DNA from: Spinacia oleracea
Lineage: Eukaryota; Streptophyta; Magnoliopsida; Caryophyllales; Amaranthaceae
Reading direction: 5' to 3'
Assembly: GCF_020520425.1 (NCBI RefSeq)
Contig: NC_079490.1
Location: 38,262,723 to 38,326,722, forward strand
DNA: 64,000 nt
In this document: positions 1 through 12,100 of the stretch, piece by piece
Numbering within the stretch: the first letter of the stretch is position 1
How the letters are laid out: each line of letters begins with the position of its first letter
Notes under the pieces: generated by a model
Seen by the model: the letters and a program-made list of their open reading frames with translations, nothing else
Told to the model about the DNA's origin: nothing
Database searches by the model: none
Translations under genes and position numbers: made by a program

Positions 1-706
1 CTCAGAAAACTAACCACTTTGACTTTGCTATTTCTCCTTTTTATTTAACGAATCTCAAATTATGGGACAGGATACGTTCTGTTCGATTTATGGATCGATT
101 GCGAAAGAACGCGTGAACAATTTGGCAGCGAGAGGCTTAGGCTAAGGGTTGGAGTCAATACTCAGAATATAATTGTGTGTTGTGTTGTTGTTTCACGTCG
201 AATTTAGGGGCCTATTTATAGGGAAGAGTTCGTGGAAAGATAGAATTGCAGAGTTCTAATCCACAAAGAATTAGGAAAAAACACGTACCCTGGTATTTTC
301 AGCGCCCAGAGCCAGGCGTTGAAAATAGGGTCTGGGCTGTTTTCTTTAGTCAGATTCGGATTCCTGAAATCCGTAGAGTTTGAGATTAATTCGAGTCTTT
401 TAGCGCGTATCAATTTTGTGACGGAATGCATCCGGGCCCGTTACGAACTCTAGGTTCGTTAGGATTTCAATTAATACGTAACTCTTATTTCCGAATCATA
501 TTAGGAATAGGATTCTCGCAGTTTTCTATCCCATTTAGGATTTATGTTGGAATGCAACACCTAATTCTGACAGGTTTCTATCTTTTATGATTTGCCACTT
601 TTAGAAGCTACCTTTTACGACAGTTACTATTTTTAGCAGGTTTCCATAAATAGCAGGTTTCGGGTGAAATGAAATGGGGAATCGAGATTCGTTTATTTTA
701 TAGGAG
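1..706 (-). repeat. Possible LTR fragment upstream of truncated gag
   Basis: No gene is visible. The minus strand has a TATA-like tract (CCTATAAATAGG complement near 208-222), and a TGTTG...CAACA-like boundary lies near 545-559. Both suggest a minus-oriented retrotransposon LTR entering from outside the window. I found no partner LTR or target duplication, so this is a weak call. The gag reading frame that follows begins without its usual N-terminal half, so a junction between two elements lies at about 560-760. Confidence 0.3.
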
Positions 707-3385
707 ATGCGTTGTCAAGTGGAGATTTATGCTTTCATCATCGAACCTTTCCCTTGCGGGAATGGGGACAAAAGTAGGATTCCTAAATGGTTGTTGCTCC
801 AAACATTTTACTTGGGGTTGAGTCCAAGTTCGAAGACAAGTCTTGATGCGGGCGCGGGAGGCCCCATTATGAATAAAACTGAGGATCAAATAGAGGAAAT
901 CATTGAGGATGTAGTTCAAAACTACCAATCTTGGCATGTAGGCACAAGCAATTATGATGGGAAAGGTATAAGTGAAGATGGTAAGGGTTCAGTGTACGCC
1001 ATAGAGCAAGCACGGATGATAGAGAAGCTTACCTCACGCTTGGAGAAGCTCGAAAATACACCAAGCCAATCGCCATCACCGTCTACAATCCCTCCTCCCT
1101 CGGCCACTATTCTCTCTAAGGGGAAGGGCAAGGTTAGTTCTTATGGCTCAATGCCTCCGGGCACATTCTTTTGTGAAAATTGCCAAGACTATAGTCATTC
1201 CCCCGATGCATGCCCCTTAGTTCATAACTTGTCATTTGTGGATTATGGCCCTTCGTATGAAGGAGAGTTTGATGTAGAGTATGCTAATGCCATCAATGAG
1301 AGGTCTAGGAATGATAACCCTAACAATCCTAATTTTGCTAGGCAACCTAGAGGGCCCTCCATGTATGGTCCCCACCAAGGTTATGGCCAAGGAAGTGGGT
1401 ATGATAGCCAAAATCGAGGTGGCTATAGAGCACAAGGCTATCAAAGCCAAGCGCCCTATGGTCAAGCTCAAGGTTTTGGCAATCAAGGCCAATACAACCA
1501 AGGGGGTTATAATCCCAACCATCAAGGTGGAGGGGGTTATAACTACTCTTATGGGCAATTTAGGGGTGCCTCAAGTGGGGGTTATCCTTTGAACTCGGGA
1601 GTTCCTTATGGTGCATCTCAATTGCCACCTCCCGGATTCAATGGACCGAGGACCTTTGGCAACCAATATCAAGCAAACCTTAGTGGTTATGGCGTTGCAC
1701 CTCCACCACTCCCGCTTTTCAAGTCTAATCTTGAGGCTCTCATGGAGTCGTTTGTGGGGGCGCAAGCCAAGAAGAATGTCGAGTTTGAGGATGGATTCAA
1801 ACAATCCAACACTCACATGAGAATGATTGAGACCCAATTAGCTCAACTCGCTAATACCTTAAAGGAACAACAAGTGCATACTAGTCTCCCACCCCAAGGT
1901 CAACCTCCTAAGCAAATATATGCAATCACGACACGGAGTGGGAAGACTTTAGATGATGTTTCTAGAGCTAATGAGGTTTCTAAGTCCAATGGGAAGGATC
2001 AAGAGGGAGTCGTTGAGTCTAGCGACAATGATGTGGTAGAAGAGGAGCCTCCCATCGATAATGTGGGTGATACCCCTATACCAAAAGAGGCAACTCTTCT
2101 ACCTCTCCCCACTCCTAAACTCCCCTATCCTCAAAGATTTTTAGGCAAAAAGTTGGATGATCAGTTTTCTAAGTTTCTTGATGTGATTAGCAAGTTACAT
2201 GTCACATTATCTCTCACCGAGGCACTCAAACAAATGCCCCACTATTCTAGATCCATGAGAGATATTCTTCGTGGCAAGAGAGGTTGTGAACCGAAAGAGA
2301 CTGTGCAACTCACGGAGAGTTGTAGCACTCTAATTCAGCACTCCTTTCCCCCAAAGCTCAAAGATCCCGGGAGTTTTTCTATCCCTTATAGCATTCAAAA
2401 GCTCAAATTTGAGAATGCTCTTTGTGATTTGGGGGCAAGTGTGAGAATCTTGCCATATAAGATATATGAGAAGCTCAATCTAGGTGATATCTCTCCTACC
2501 GCTATGTCATTGCAACTAGCCGATCGATCGGTTATGTTACCATTGGGTAGGATTGAGGATGTTCCCCTCGTGGTTGGCAAGCTTACTTTCCTTGTTGACT
2601 TCGTTGTCTTGGACATCGATGAGGATGCCCATACTCCCATTATCTTGGGGAGGCCATTTTTTGCCACCGCGAGTGCTCTTATTGATGTGCAAGGGGGACT
2701 AATCACCTTGAAAGCGGGAGATTCAAAAGCTAGCTTCAAGATTCCCCTTGGTGAAGGGTGTTTTGCAAAGATAGAAACTATTGCTTATATTGAGAGCTAT
2801 TCCTCACATTCTAACCCTTCTAACAACTTTCGTGTTTCTAAGTGTGATAATGAGCCTTCTGGGTCCTCTCCCGATGACAAGAAAGTCCATGTGATCCCAA
2901 GGGTGTTTGGTGATAAGTTTTATGATGTCTTAACCATCCCCGAGATATTTGGGATGCATGTTGATGGTGATGTTGGGGCTACAACCTCCAAAGTAATTCA
3001 TGAATCGGCAAACAAGGCTAAGAAACTCAAGAAAGCCAAGAATCCCAAGAAAGCCAAGGAGAAGCTTGGTGGCGGATTGTTTGGTTGGCACCTTATGAAT
3101 GGTGATGTCGGTACATTGTTTGTGCCCATTGGGGCAAAAAGAAACTTTTTGACTAATGATGACCCCAAGTTAGTTGCTTTTGACCCCCCCATGAGTTTTG
3201 GGGGGATTCGTCAAGCTAATTACGTTAAACGAGCGCTACCAGGGAGGCAACCCGGTTGTCCAACTCTTAGATTTCATTTGCTTTCGTTTCGTAACTATTG
3301 TTCCATTTGTGCATGTTTTTGGTATGTTTCATTGCGGTGGATTCTCACTATCCACCACGTGCCTTGTCCGCCGATATTTTGGTGA
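707..3385 (+). CDS. Athila/Tat-type Ty3/gypsy gag-protease, 5' truncated, pol missing
   Basis: An 892-codon open frame. Residues about 20-75 match the C-terminal part of plant Retrotrans_gag (IPKWLLLQTFYLGLSP, then DAGAGG). A zinc knuckle, CENCQDYSHSPDAC (C-x2-C-x4-H-x4-C), follows at about residue 152, then a long Gly/Gln/Tyr-rich linker. The aspartic protease lies near residues 560-680, with DLGAS at the catalytic position and IILGRPF downstream; DLGAS in place of D-T/S-G is typical of Athila/Tat elements. The N-terminal half of gag is absent. After about residue 850 the frame runs into sequence unlike pol, and no RT, RNase H or integrase follows. The first ATG is simply the first after the truncation and is probably not a native start. 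This is a non-autonomous or deleted element, yet the 2.7-kb frame has no stop. Confidence 0.82.
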   Translation: MRCQVEIYAFIIEPFPCGNGDKSRIPKWLLLQTFYLGLSPSSKTSLDAGAGGPIMNKTEDQIEEIIEDVVQNYQSWHVGTSNYDGKGISEDGKGSVYAIEQARMIEKLTSRLEKLENTPSQSPSPSTIPPPSATILSKGKGKVSSYGSMPPGTFFCENCQDYSHSPDACPLVHNLSFVDYGPSYEGEFDVEYANAINERSRNDNPNNPNFARQPRGPSMYGPHQGYGQGSGYDSQNRGGYRAQGYQSQAPYGQAQGFGNQGQYNQGGYNPNHQGGGGYNYSYGQFRGASSGGYPLNSGVPYGASQLPPPGFNGPRTFGNQYQANLSGYGVAPPPLPLFKSNLEALMESFVGAQAKKNVEFEDGFKQSNTHMRMIETQLAQLANTLKEQQVHTSLPPQGQPPKQIYAITTRSGKTLDDVSRANEVSKSNGKDQEGVVESSDNDVVEEEPPIDNVGDTPIPKEATLLPLPTPKLPYPQRFLGKKLDDQFSKFLDVISKLHVTLSLTEALKQMPHYSRSMRDILRGKRGCEPKETVQLTESCSTLIQHSFPPKLKDPGSFSIPYSIQKLKFENALCDLGASVRILPYKIYEKLNLGDISPTAMSLQLADRSVMLPLGRIEDVPLVVGKLTFLVDFVVLDIDEDAHTPIILGRPFFATASALIDVQGGLITLKAGDSKASFKIPLGEGCFAKIETIAYIESYSSHSNPSNNFRVSKCDNEPSGSSPDDKKVHVIPRVFGDKFYDVLTIPEIFGMHVDGDVGATTSKVIHESANKAKKLKKAKNPKKAKEKLGGGLFGWHLMNGDVGTLFVPIGAKRNFLTNDDPKLVAFDPPMSFGGIRQANYVKRALPGRQPGCPTLRFHLLSFRNYCSICACFWYVSLRWILTIHHVPCPPIFW

Positions 3386-5318
3386 GTTTGTTCGGGTTTT
3401 AACGGTTCTTTGCGGGACTTGCTCCCACGACATTTCCGGTAACATCCTTCTATCTCACATGCATTCTTTGGGACGGGCATCTTGCATTTGGGGCATTTGG
3501 TTGGATGGGTAGTTGTGCCCCTCCTTGCTTTGTTTTAGGCCTTGAGGACATGGCCTATTTCTAGCTTGGGGGGAGTTTTGTTGTATAGTTGCCTATTTGT
3601 GATGCTCATGTCTTGGAAACCATACCATTTTGTGCACTTGTATATGTTAGTTCTTTGTTTTTAGTTTGATTTTAGTTTCTTTTCTTTTTGTTTGTTTTGT
3701 TTGTTTCTTTTTGTTTCCCTTTTTGGTGTACTTTCTTATTTTCTTCCTTTTTCTTTTGTTTTGATTTCCTTTTTGTCAAGGCAAGTTTTTCTAGGTTTTC
3801 GTAGGCAATATTCTTGATTGGGGCATATAAAATTGGAACTTGTAGATTAGAATGCTTTTATTCCTAATTGGTAGATTTTTTTACACGGTTCTTAATGTCT
3901 TGGGTCGAGTCTAGGATTTGGTGTCAAGAAAGTTGGTTGAACTATGGGTAGCATGCGTCATGAACTCTTGGCTTGTGGTAAGATGGTGTCGATTTCTCTA
4001 GTGATTTGAAGCCGGAGAGAATGGTATTTTCTCCCTTGTGAGGTTCATGCTCAAAAATAAGCCCAAACACATTTTCATATATTGAGTGGCATGGATCCTT
4101 AGCATTGAATTTCTTGTCTCCCGAGTTTGACCATTTCCTTCCCGAGACCGCGACCGAACTACTTTAGGGGACGATAGAGGCATTTCTTTCGGTGACTATT
4201 TTTCTTTTTAGTTTAGGACTCTATTTTCTTATTTTTCTCATATGTTTTTGTTTGCATTTGCCCCTTTGCTAGTCATTTGAGCCTTGACCCTTCATTTCTT
4301 ATGAGCATATTACAAGCCTAATAGCCTTTGTTTTGTTTTCACCCTTAGAAGTGATAGTGAAGCTTAGAGTTATGATGCTTGTTGTTTTGGAGTAATTATG
4401 CAAAGTTGAGGAATGAATGTTGTTTGGTATGAATGGCAAAGTTTTGGAAGAATGTTGTATATAGTGAATAATTGTTGCAAAAGCAAAAAGAGAGTAAAGT
4501 TTTGAAAAAAAAAGCCAAAAATAAAGAAAAAACAAGGCATGAAAAGTTTCATTTGAAACACAAAAAGAGGAAAATCAAATCAAGGAAAAAACGCAAAAAA
4601 AAAAGTTGTAGTTTAGAATTGTTGTTGAATAAGCTTGGGGGTACCCCAAATAAGTGGTACGAGTTTGTGTTTGGTTTAAAATGCTTGAGTTTAGTTCTAT
4701 CATTGCTCTTCACTTTAGGTATGAGCACCAAATGGCCAAATTTGTTCCGCGCCTTACCCCTAGCCTACGTTACGCCCTAAAAGCCCTCTTGACCCTTTAG
4801 AGTTGAGTCATTGTCGGTGGAGGGAGGATTTGGTCAAGCTTAAGGAACAAGGTTGTCATGCTAAGATGTCGGGTAGCCTAATGTTGATTTTCTGGCGCCT
4901 TCGCGGTGTCTTGAGACGCTATTCTCAAGGGTGGATAAGATCTAGAGATTTGACGTGGTATGCCCGGATGTAGGGGGATTGACTAGTGCTTGCCCTTAGT
5001 TCACTTTGCTTGATGCTCGAATATTTCACTCTGTTTAGGACATTAGTTAGCGTGTACTCATTTATTTGATTAGTAATATTAGTGTTCTTCTATACTTGTT
5101 CCATAATAAAGCCCATCTTGAATTTTGTAGTTTAATTTCTTTTCTTCTCTTTTCTTTTCTTCTTCTTTTCTTTCTTTCTTTTCTTGTTTTGTGTTTTCCA
5201 TTTTAGTCTTGCCTTGATTAGATTTGCTAGATTTTGATTTTGGTAAATTTTTTTAGAATCTGATTAGTTGCTCATTCTTCCTTAGTTGAGTTTAGTTTTC
5301 CAGAGACTAGCAGACGCT
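3386..5318 (+). other. Non-coding internal region of the Athila-type element
   Basis: About 1.9 kb with no supportable gene. It has T-rich stretches (3650-3790, 5120-5200) and an A-rich stretch (4495-4610). RT, RNase H, integrase and the env-like frame of full Athila elements would be expected in or before this interval and are not seen. A PPT-like tract (AGCTTGGGGGGAGTTTTG) at about 3564-3581 resembles the real PPT at 5319 and may mark an older element boundary. Confidence 0.6.
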
Positions 5319-5333
5319 TAGCTTGGGGGAGTT
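5319..5333 (+). other. Polypurine tract of the Athila-type element
   Basis: AGCTTGGGGGAGTTT lies immediately before the LTR start TGATGAGCG. It is the expected plus-strand primer and defines the internal/3' LTR boundary. Confidence 0.75.
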
Positions 5334-5669
5334 TGATGAGCGACATTTATGTCGCTCTTAGCCTAGGATTTTATGTTAGTTTTTTATGCTTTTTTATAGT
5401 TTTTATAGCTTTTTGTGTGCATGTTATAAGTTTCGTTCCATCTTATGCTTTACAGGTGATTATGATGAAAAGTGATGGAAAACAAGTAGAATCGAGCCAA
5501 AACAGGGCTTGTGCGATCGAGTGATGGTTTGTCCGCCCGAATAGAGCAGTGCAAATGGACTTAAGGAATTTCCAGTTTTGTGCGATCGAATGCCCTCTGT
5601 TGTTCGGTTGCACATAATGGATTTCTGAGACAGAATGCCCCAAAATTGGAAAACGACCTCGTTTTAACG
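5334..5669 (+). repeat. Athila-type 3' LTR, left part
   Basis: Begins TGATGAGCGAC directly after the PPT. It contains several GTGCGATCGA-type motifs (about 5511, 5577). The same LTR start appears inverted at 42398. The LTR body is interrupted by a copia element at roughly 5636-5670 and resumes at 15996. The exact left border of the copia insertion is uncertain. Confidence 0.65.
5338..5357. repeat. Inverted repeat at LTR terminus
   Basis: GAGCGACATTTATGTCGCTC: two 9-bp arms around TT, four bases inside the LTR end. The same motif occurs inverted at 42375-42394. Confidence 0.8.
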
Positions 5670-6330
5670 TGCACTCGAATAAAACGAACTAGGAACTCAT
5701 AATATGCTCAGAATAAAACAGAGAAGAGATGAAGAGGAGAATTGTATTTCGGTGTGTCTCAACTGATTCCCAAAGTTGATTTATATAGGAATCAAAAATC
5801 GTAACCGAAAATCAGAATTTATTATTGAAATAAAAACAAAGGATCAGAATTCAAATGGGACATTTAAAACACTTGTAACCGAAAATCTGAAGTGTAATTC
5901 GTAATTAAAACGGAAGCGAGAATCAAGGAACCGTTTCCGTAATAAATGCGACCGTTACGATTTTAATTGAAGAATGTGGAGTGAGCTACGTAACTGAATG
6001 GTCTCATAATAACTGGACCGTCAGTTACGACTTGGCCCAAAAAGAAGGCCCCACCACACCGCGCACGTGCCACGAACACGAACCGGCCGGACGGACGGCG
6101 GCGGCGCGCGTGTGGGGATTCCCTTCCTAGCCCAAACCACTAGGGGAAGCACTTCAAGAAGTAAACAACACTTCCCTATATTTAAACAAGGAGAAAAGTT
6201 CATTTTCTTTCCATGTGGGACAAAACCCTTTTCTTTAAATACTCCACTTGAAAATGCCACTTTTCATTTCCACCAATGTGGGACTTTTTCACAATATGAA
6301 AAAACCTCTTTCTTTGCATTGTTTCCAACA
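5670..6330 (-). repeat. Copia 3' LTR
   Basis: On the minus strand it starts TGTTGGAAACAATG at 6330 and carries a TATAAAT box near 5788-5795. Positions about 5922-6330 match 15589-15995 closely (407 bases with a few substitutions). The outer end could be anywhere between about 5636 and 5671. Confidence 0.7.
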
Positions 6331-6947
6331 ATCCCCCACAAATGCAAAGACCCATTTGAAAAACAAGAAAAAGAATTCTGAGCATTTTTATGGAAGGTTT
6401 GATACTTAAATGTTGGTGTCTTTCGATTGAACCAACACATAGTGAAGATTAGGCAATTCCTTTATTGAGAAAGTGAACAAATCTGGAACTATCCCAACCA
6501 AGAAATAAAACCTAATAACACATACCATACCTTAGATTATTATGAGTTCCGCGATAGACAATCAACAACGGCCATTATACTTGGGGTGCTCATGAGTGCT
6601 CTAGAAAAACTTGCCCAAGTTTTTCATAGAAGGTGGCCAAACCTTCACACTCAAGTAGGTGATTTCATCAAGTCTATCACATAGAACACCCATATCCTGG
6701 GATATGAAATCATTAAGAGCTATTGCTCAACCTCACAATACACATACGGTGAGCTCATCAAGTCCTTCTCATTAGGACCACCCAGATTTTGGGATATGAG
6801 TTTCATTAAAAGCTACAAAAGCTTAACCTCATGAAAAATATGTACAAGTCATAGGAATGGGAAGTGTACAAGAATGAGTCTTTCCATGGCTTCGTTAGAC
6901 CACAAGAAACCTTGTGTGAACAAGGTCGGGTGTCCACCATGAATTTC
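6331..6947 (-). other. Copia 3' untranslated region and PPT
   Basis: Non-coding. The minus-strand tract TTTGTGGGGGAT abuts the LTR and fits a PPT. An imperfect repeat of about 85-90 bases (core: ATATC/TTTTGGGATATGA... with TCATCAAGTC) occurs twice between about 6660 and 6830. Confidence 0.6.
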
Positions 6948-8999
6948 TCAACTAACGGGCTTAAGCCCCATTCCCCTCAACGTATCAAGGACTAATCTTC
7001 TATTTAGTCCCTTGGTTAAAGGATCTGCTATATTCCTCTCAGATCTCACAAATTCCATAGTAATTACACCACTCTCTATTAGTGGTCTCACAGATTCATG
7101 CCTCACATGAATATGTCTCTTTTTGCCATTATAAGCACTGTTTTTAGCAACACAAATAGCAGCTTGAGAATCACAATGTAGAGATACAGGTGGAGCAGGA
7201 CGCCCCCACAATGGAATATCGGCCAATAAATTTCTCAACCACTCCGTCTCTTGCCCGGCCAAGTCCAATGCAATAAATTCGGACTCCATAGTTGACCGGG
7301 CAATACAAGTCTGTTTAGAAGACTTCCAAGAGATAGCTGCTCCACATAAATATCCACTAGTGGAACTTACCTCATCATTATCAGAAACCCAGTTTGCATC
7401 ACAATAACCTTCTAAAACAGCAGGAAATCCAACATAATGCAAACCCCAATCCATCGTGCCCCTAAGGTACTTTAATAACCTCCTAAGAGCATTCCAATGG
7501 TCTCTACTGGGGTTATGGGTATACCGACTAAGTCTACTAACTGCATAGGCTATGTCAGGCCGAGTGTAATTCATGAGAAACATTAAACTCCCAATTATTT
7601 TAGCATATTCAGATTGAGACACACTATTGCCTTTATTCTTTTTCAAGTGTATGCTAGCATCATAAGGAGTTTTAACAGGCACAACATCAAAACTGTTAAA
7701 TTTCTTTAACACTTTTTCCACATAGTGAGATTGAGACAACGAGAAACCATTACTAGTTTTGGTGACTTTAACACCCAAGATCACATCAGTTTCACCCATG
7801 TCTTTCATTTCAAATTGAGAGGATAGAAACCTTTTGGTTTCATTAATAGCATCAATATGTGTTCCAAAAATCAACATATCATCTACATATAAGCAGACAA
7901 TAACACAATCAGAACCAAACATTTTTGAGTACACACAAGCATCAGCACGGTTCACAATAAATCCAAAACTTAAAATAGTTTTATGAAACTTTTCGTACCA
8001 TTGTTTTGGAGCTTGTTTCAAACCATATAAAGACTTCTTTAACTTACAAACTTTATGTTCCTGTCCTGGAACTACAAAACCAGGAGGTTGAACCATATAA
8101 ATTTCTTCTTCTAAGTCGCCATTCAAGAAAGCAGTTTTTACATCCATTTGATGCACAATTAACTTATAACTTGAAGCTAAAGCATGTAAAGCACGAATAG
8201 TGGCGATCTTAGTTACTGGTGAGTAAGTATAAAAGAAATCAACACCAAATTTTTGTGTGAAACCTTTAATTACAAGTCTTGCTTTGTACCTGTCAACTGC
8301 ACCATCAGTTTTCCTTTTCCTTTTAAAAATCCATTTACAACCAATGGCTTTACTACCTTTAGGTAATTCAACTAATTCCCATGTATGATTAGACATAATG
8401 GACTCTATTTCACTATTAACCGCCTCTTTCCAAAAACTAGCATCTATTGAACTCATGGCCTCATCAAAAGTTTTAGGCTCATCATCAAACAAGTGAAGAA
8501 ATACAACTAACTCATCTATTTCATCCACATTATTGAGTTCAGACAAAAACACAGTAAAAAAATCAGGACCATAGCTAGTTGCAGTTCGACGCCTTTTACT
8601 TTTCCTAGGTTCTACAACATCAGTTTGAACAATAGGAGAAGATGAAGGTATAGAAGAAGAGGGAACAGAAGTAGAAACATCATGTGAAGCATAATAGGAA
8701 TTGTTATGTGAAACAACATTATTCTTTAAAGGGAAAATATGCTCAAAAAATTCAGCATCTCTAGATTCACACATTGACCTATCACTCAAACACATGAACC
8801 TATAAGCTGCACTATTTTCAGCATAACCAACAAACACTGCATCAAAAGTTTTTGGACCAATGTTTTCCCGTTTAAAGGAAGGTAAACCAACTTTAGCTAA
8901 ACACCCCCACACTTTCAAGTATTTTAGGTTGGGTCCATGACCTTTCCACAATTCATAAGGGGTTTTGTCTAACTTCTTATGGGGTACTTTGTTCAACAC
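6948..8999 (-). pseudogene. Copia integrase C-terminus, reverse transcriptase and RNase H
   Basis: 683 codons without a stop. It opens with the integrase C-terminal region ([19 protein letters not shown]). The RVT_2 reverse transcriptase follows, with [48 protein letters not shown] and the catalytic YVDDM. RNase H follows ([20 protein letters not shown]), ending in ADPLTKGL. The upstream integrase part lies at 14118-14417, on the far side of the LINE. This half is unbroken, but the protein cannot be made because of the LINE and the upstream stops. Confidence 0.88.
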
Positions 9000-9005
9000 A
9001 TAATT
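8989..9005. repeat. LINE target site duplication, left copy
   Basis: TTGTTCAACACATAATT, 17 bp, identical to 14101-14117. Confidence 0.93.
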
Positions 9006-9141
9006 TTTTTTGGCAAATAATAATGAGCTTTATTTACCAAGTAATCAGAGCGTTAACAAACTCTGAAAACACCAACTGTCCAACAGACACAACCAAGCAC
9101 CTAGCTAACCAACACAAGCTAGCAAATGAGCACAGAGGCTA

Positions 9142-12100
9142 CTACTGACATCTACACTCAACATTAAACATAATGTTGCTAACAACAGTCTTAACTGGAT
9201 CAACATGATCCCTAAAGACCTTAGCATTTCTTTGCAACCAAATACAATAAACAGACTCAATGAAAGCTATACTATACTTGCAAGCTTGCTTCTGTGTGCT
9301 TCTGCTTTTCTTCACTGCAATCTGAACTTCCTCATGCCAAGGCAACACAGTTCTATTCACACCTAAAGAAAGCAGAACCTGCTTCCAAATCTCCTGAGAA
9401 TAGGAGCAAGAGAAGAAAAGGTGCTCCAAGTTTTCATTTTCCACCTGACACAGACCACAAATACCATCAATATTCAGCTGCCATCTTATCAATCTGTCTT
9501 TTGTAGCAAGTCTGTTCTGCACTGCTAGCCACACAATGAAGGTGCTCTTTGGACTAGCATGGCTATTACAAATCAATCTCTTCCATCCCACCTGAGCTCC
9601 AACTGAATGAAGAAACTTGTACATTTTCTGAATTCTGAATTTACCAGCTTGCACAAACTGATCCACTCCATTTGCCTGCAGAAATACTTCTCTATTATGC
9701 CAAATTTTCCTTAATGACCAAGTTAAACCATTAGGAATTGGCATAGTCCAGAAGTCTCTATGCTGAATGTAATAAGCATGAATCCACCTCACCCAAAGCC
9801 TATCCTGCTTCAAAGCTAAAGCCCAACAGTGTTTCAAAACTGCTGCTTTATTCCACACAGTTAGATCCTTAAGATTCCACCCTCCACAACTCTTAGGGAA
9901 ACACAATTGCTCCCAAGAGATAGAAGCTTTCCTAGAATCTGCATCAGCACCAGTCCACAAGAAACATCTACAAATTCTCTGAATCTCCTTCATCACCTTT
10001 TTAGGCATAACAAAAATCTGACACCAGTAGAGCTGAATACCAAAAAGTACAGATTTCACCAGTTGCAGCCTACCTGCATAGGAAAGGAACTTAGAAGTCC
10101 AGCTCTTGATTCTAGCAACAGTTCTATCAATAAGAGGCTTGCAGTCTGTGAAGGAGAGCTTCCTAGTTGTAAGAGGGACACCCAAGTATCTGAAAGGGAA
10201 AGAACCCTTAGGAACCCCAATTGAGCTAACAATACTGGAAGCAACTTGATCAGAAACACCTGCCAAATAAACTTCACTTTTGTGCAAATTAGCTTCCAAA
10301 CCAGAAGCCAAAGAAAACTTGGTAAAAGCATCAAAAAGAGCTTTCACAGCACCCTCATCAGCTCTGGAGAACATCAACAAATCATCAGCAAACATCATAT
10401 GGGTGAGATCCAACTTTTTGCATCTAGGATGATAAGAGAAGTTAGTATCTTCAGCAAGAGCAGCAAGACACCTTGACAGATATTCCATACCCAAAGCAAA
10501 CAAATAAGGTGAAATGGGATCACCTTGTCTCAACCCTTTCTTTGCAGGAATTGGTTTAGTGGGACAACCATTTATCAGAATGGAATAAGAAACAGAATAG
10601 AGGCACTGCATCACCCAATTCACAAACTTCATAGGGAATCCTAGCTCTGAAAGCATGGTTTTCAAGAAAGGCCACTCTAAAGAATCATAGGCTTTTTTCA
10701 GATCCACCTTTATCATACACCTAGGAGAAACATGTTTTCTAGAATAGCACTTCACCAACTCACAAGCCAGCAAAATATTATCAGAAATGGATCTACCAGG
10801 GATGAAACCAGATTGAGAACAATTTACCACTGTACCAATAACACCTTGCATTCTAGCAGTAAGAATTTTGGAGATAATTTTGTAAACAACTGAGCAGCAA
10901 GCAATTGGCCTAAAATCCTTCACACAAGAGGCATTATGAATCTTAGGAACCAAAGTAACTGAAGTGTTGTTCACTTGCTTTAACATCACCCCAGTTCTGA
11001 AAAACTCTCTTACTGCTTCATAAACATCTGCTTTCACAATCTCCCAAGCTTTAAGAAAGAACAAACTATTGAAACCATCAAGCCCAGGGGCTTTATTGAT
11101 ATCAATACCTTTGATAGCTGCATCAATTTCTGCATCTGAAACAGGAACCACCAACATTTCTGCATCAGCAGCAGATAGCTGCTTCCCTTTCCTAACCACT
11201 CCAACATCCACACCCATCAATGAGCTAGCTGCAGTACCAATCAACTTCTTATAGAAAGAGCTAACTTCTTCCTGAATTTCCTGAGTAGTGCTAAGCTTCT
11301 TCCCAGAATCATCATACAAAATATCAATGCTATTCCTAGCTATCCTCTCCTTCATTGCACTGAAAAAGAATTTAGAGTTAGAATCTCCTACTTGCAACCA
11401 CTGAATTCTTGCTTTCTGTCTATATGCACTCTCCTGAATATGCAAAAACTTCTTAAGAGTCTCACTACAATCCCTCTCACTTTGTTGCACATTACTATCA
11501 GTAGGGCAAGAAGCTAACTGGATCTGAATTTGACCCAAATCAGCCCTTAACCCCTCAATTCTCTCATCAAGCTTAGCAAAATCTTTATGATGTAACTCCT
11601 TCAATCCTTGCTTTACTGCTTTCAGCTTAGTCCACACCTTGAACATGGCTCCACCCCTTGGACAGGACACATCCCATCCCTTTTTAACTACATCAAGGAA
11701 CAGAACATGATCAGCCATATAGTTAAAAAATTTAAAGGGTCTACTCCCCCCTCCCATATGAATATTGCAAGACATAACCAGAGGTGAGTGATCAGATATT
11801 CCTGGAGGCAAATAATCCACCACAGCATCAACAAACTTAGAATGCCACAAAGCATTAGCAATGGCCCTATCTATTCTGGAACAGATTCTCAAGTTACCTT
11901 GCCCCTTATTGCTCCAAGAATAGTAACTCCCACAACTCTTAAGCTCAGCCAACCCTGCAGCATCCATACAACTATCAAAATCCTTAGTTTCCCCTTCTGT
12001 AACTACATTGCCATTTATTCTATCAGCAGCTAATAAAACTGCATTGAAATCCCCCATGACAAGCCAAGGACAATTAACAGTACTACTGAAAGCAGTGATC

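Noticed and set aside
5559..5570. AAGGA as the left target duplication of the copia element
   Set aside because: AAGGA follows the right LTR at 15996, but the left occurrences (5565, 5853) are not followed by TG and an LTR start, so I cannot pair them.
10056..10334. Minus- and plus-strand frames of 60-105 codons between 9294 and 14252
   Set aside because: Shadows of the two LINE ORFs in other frames.
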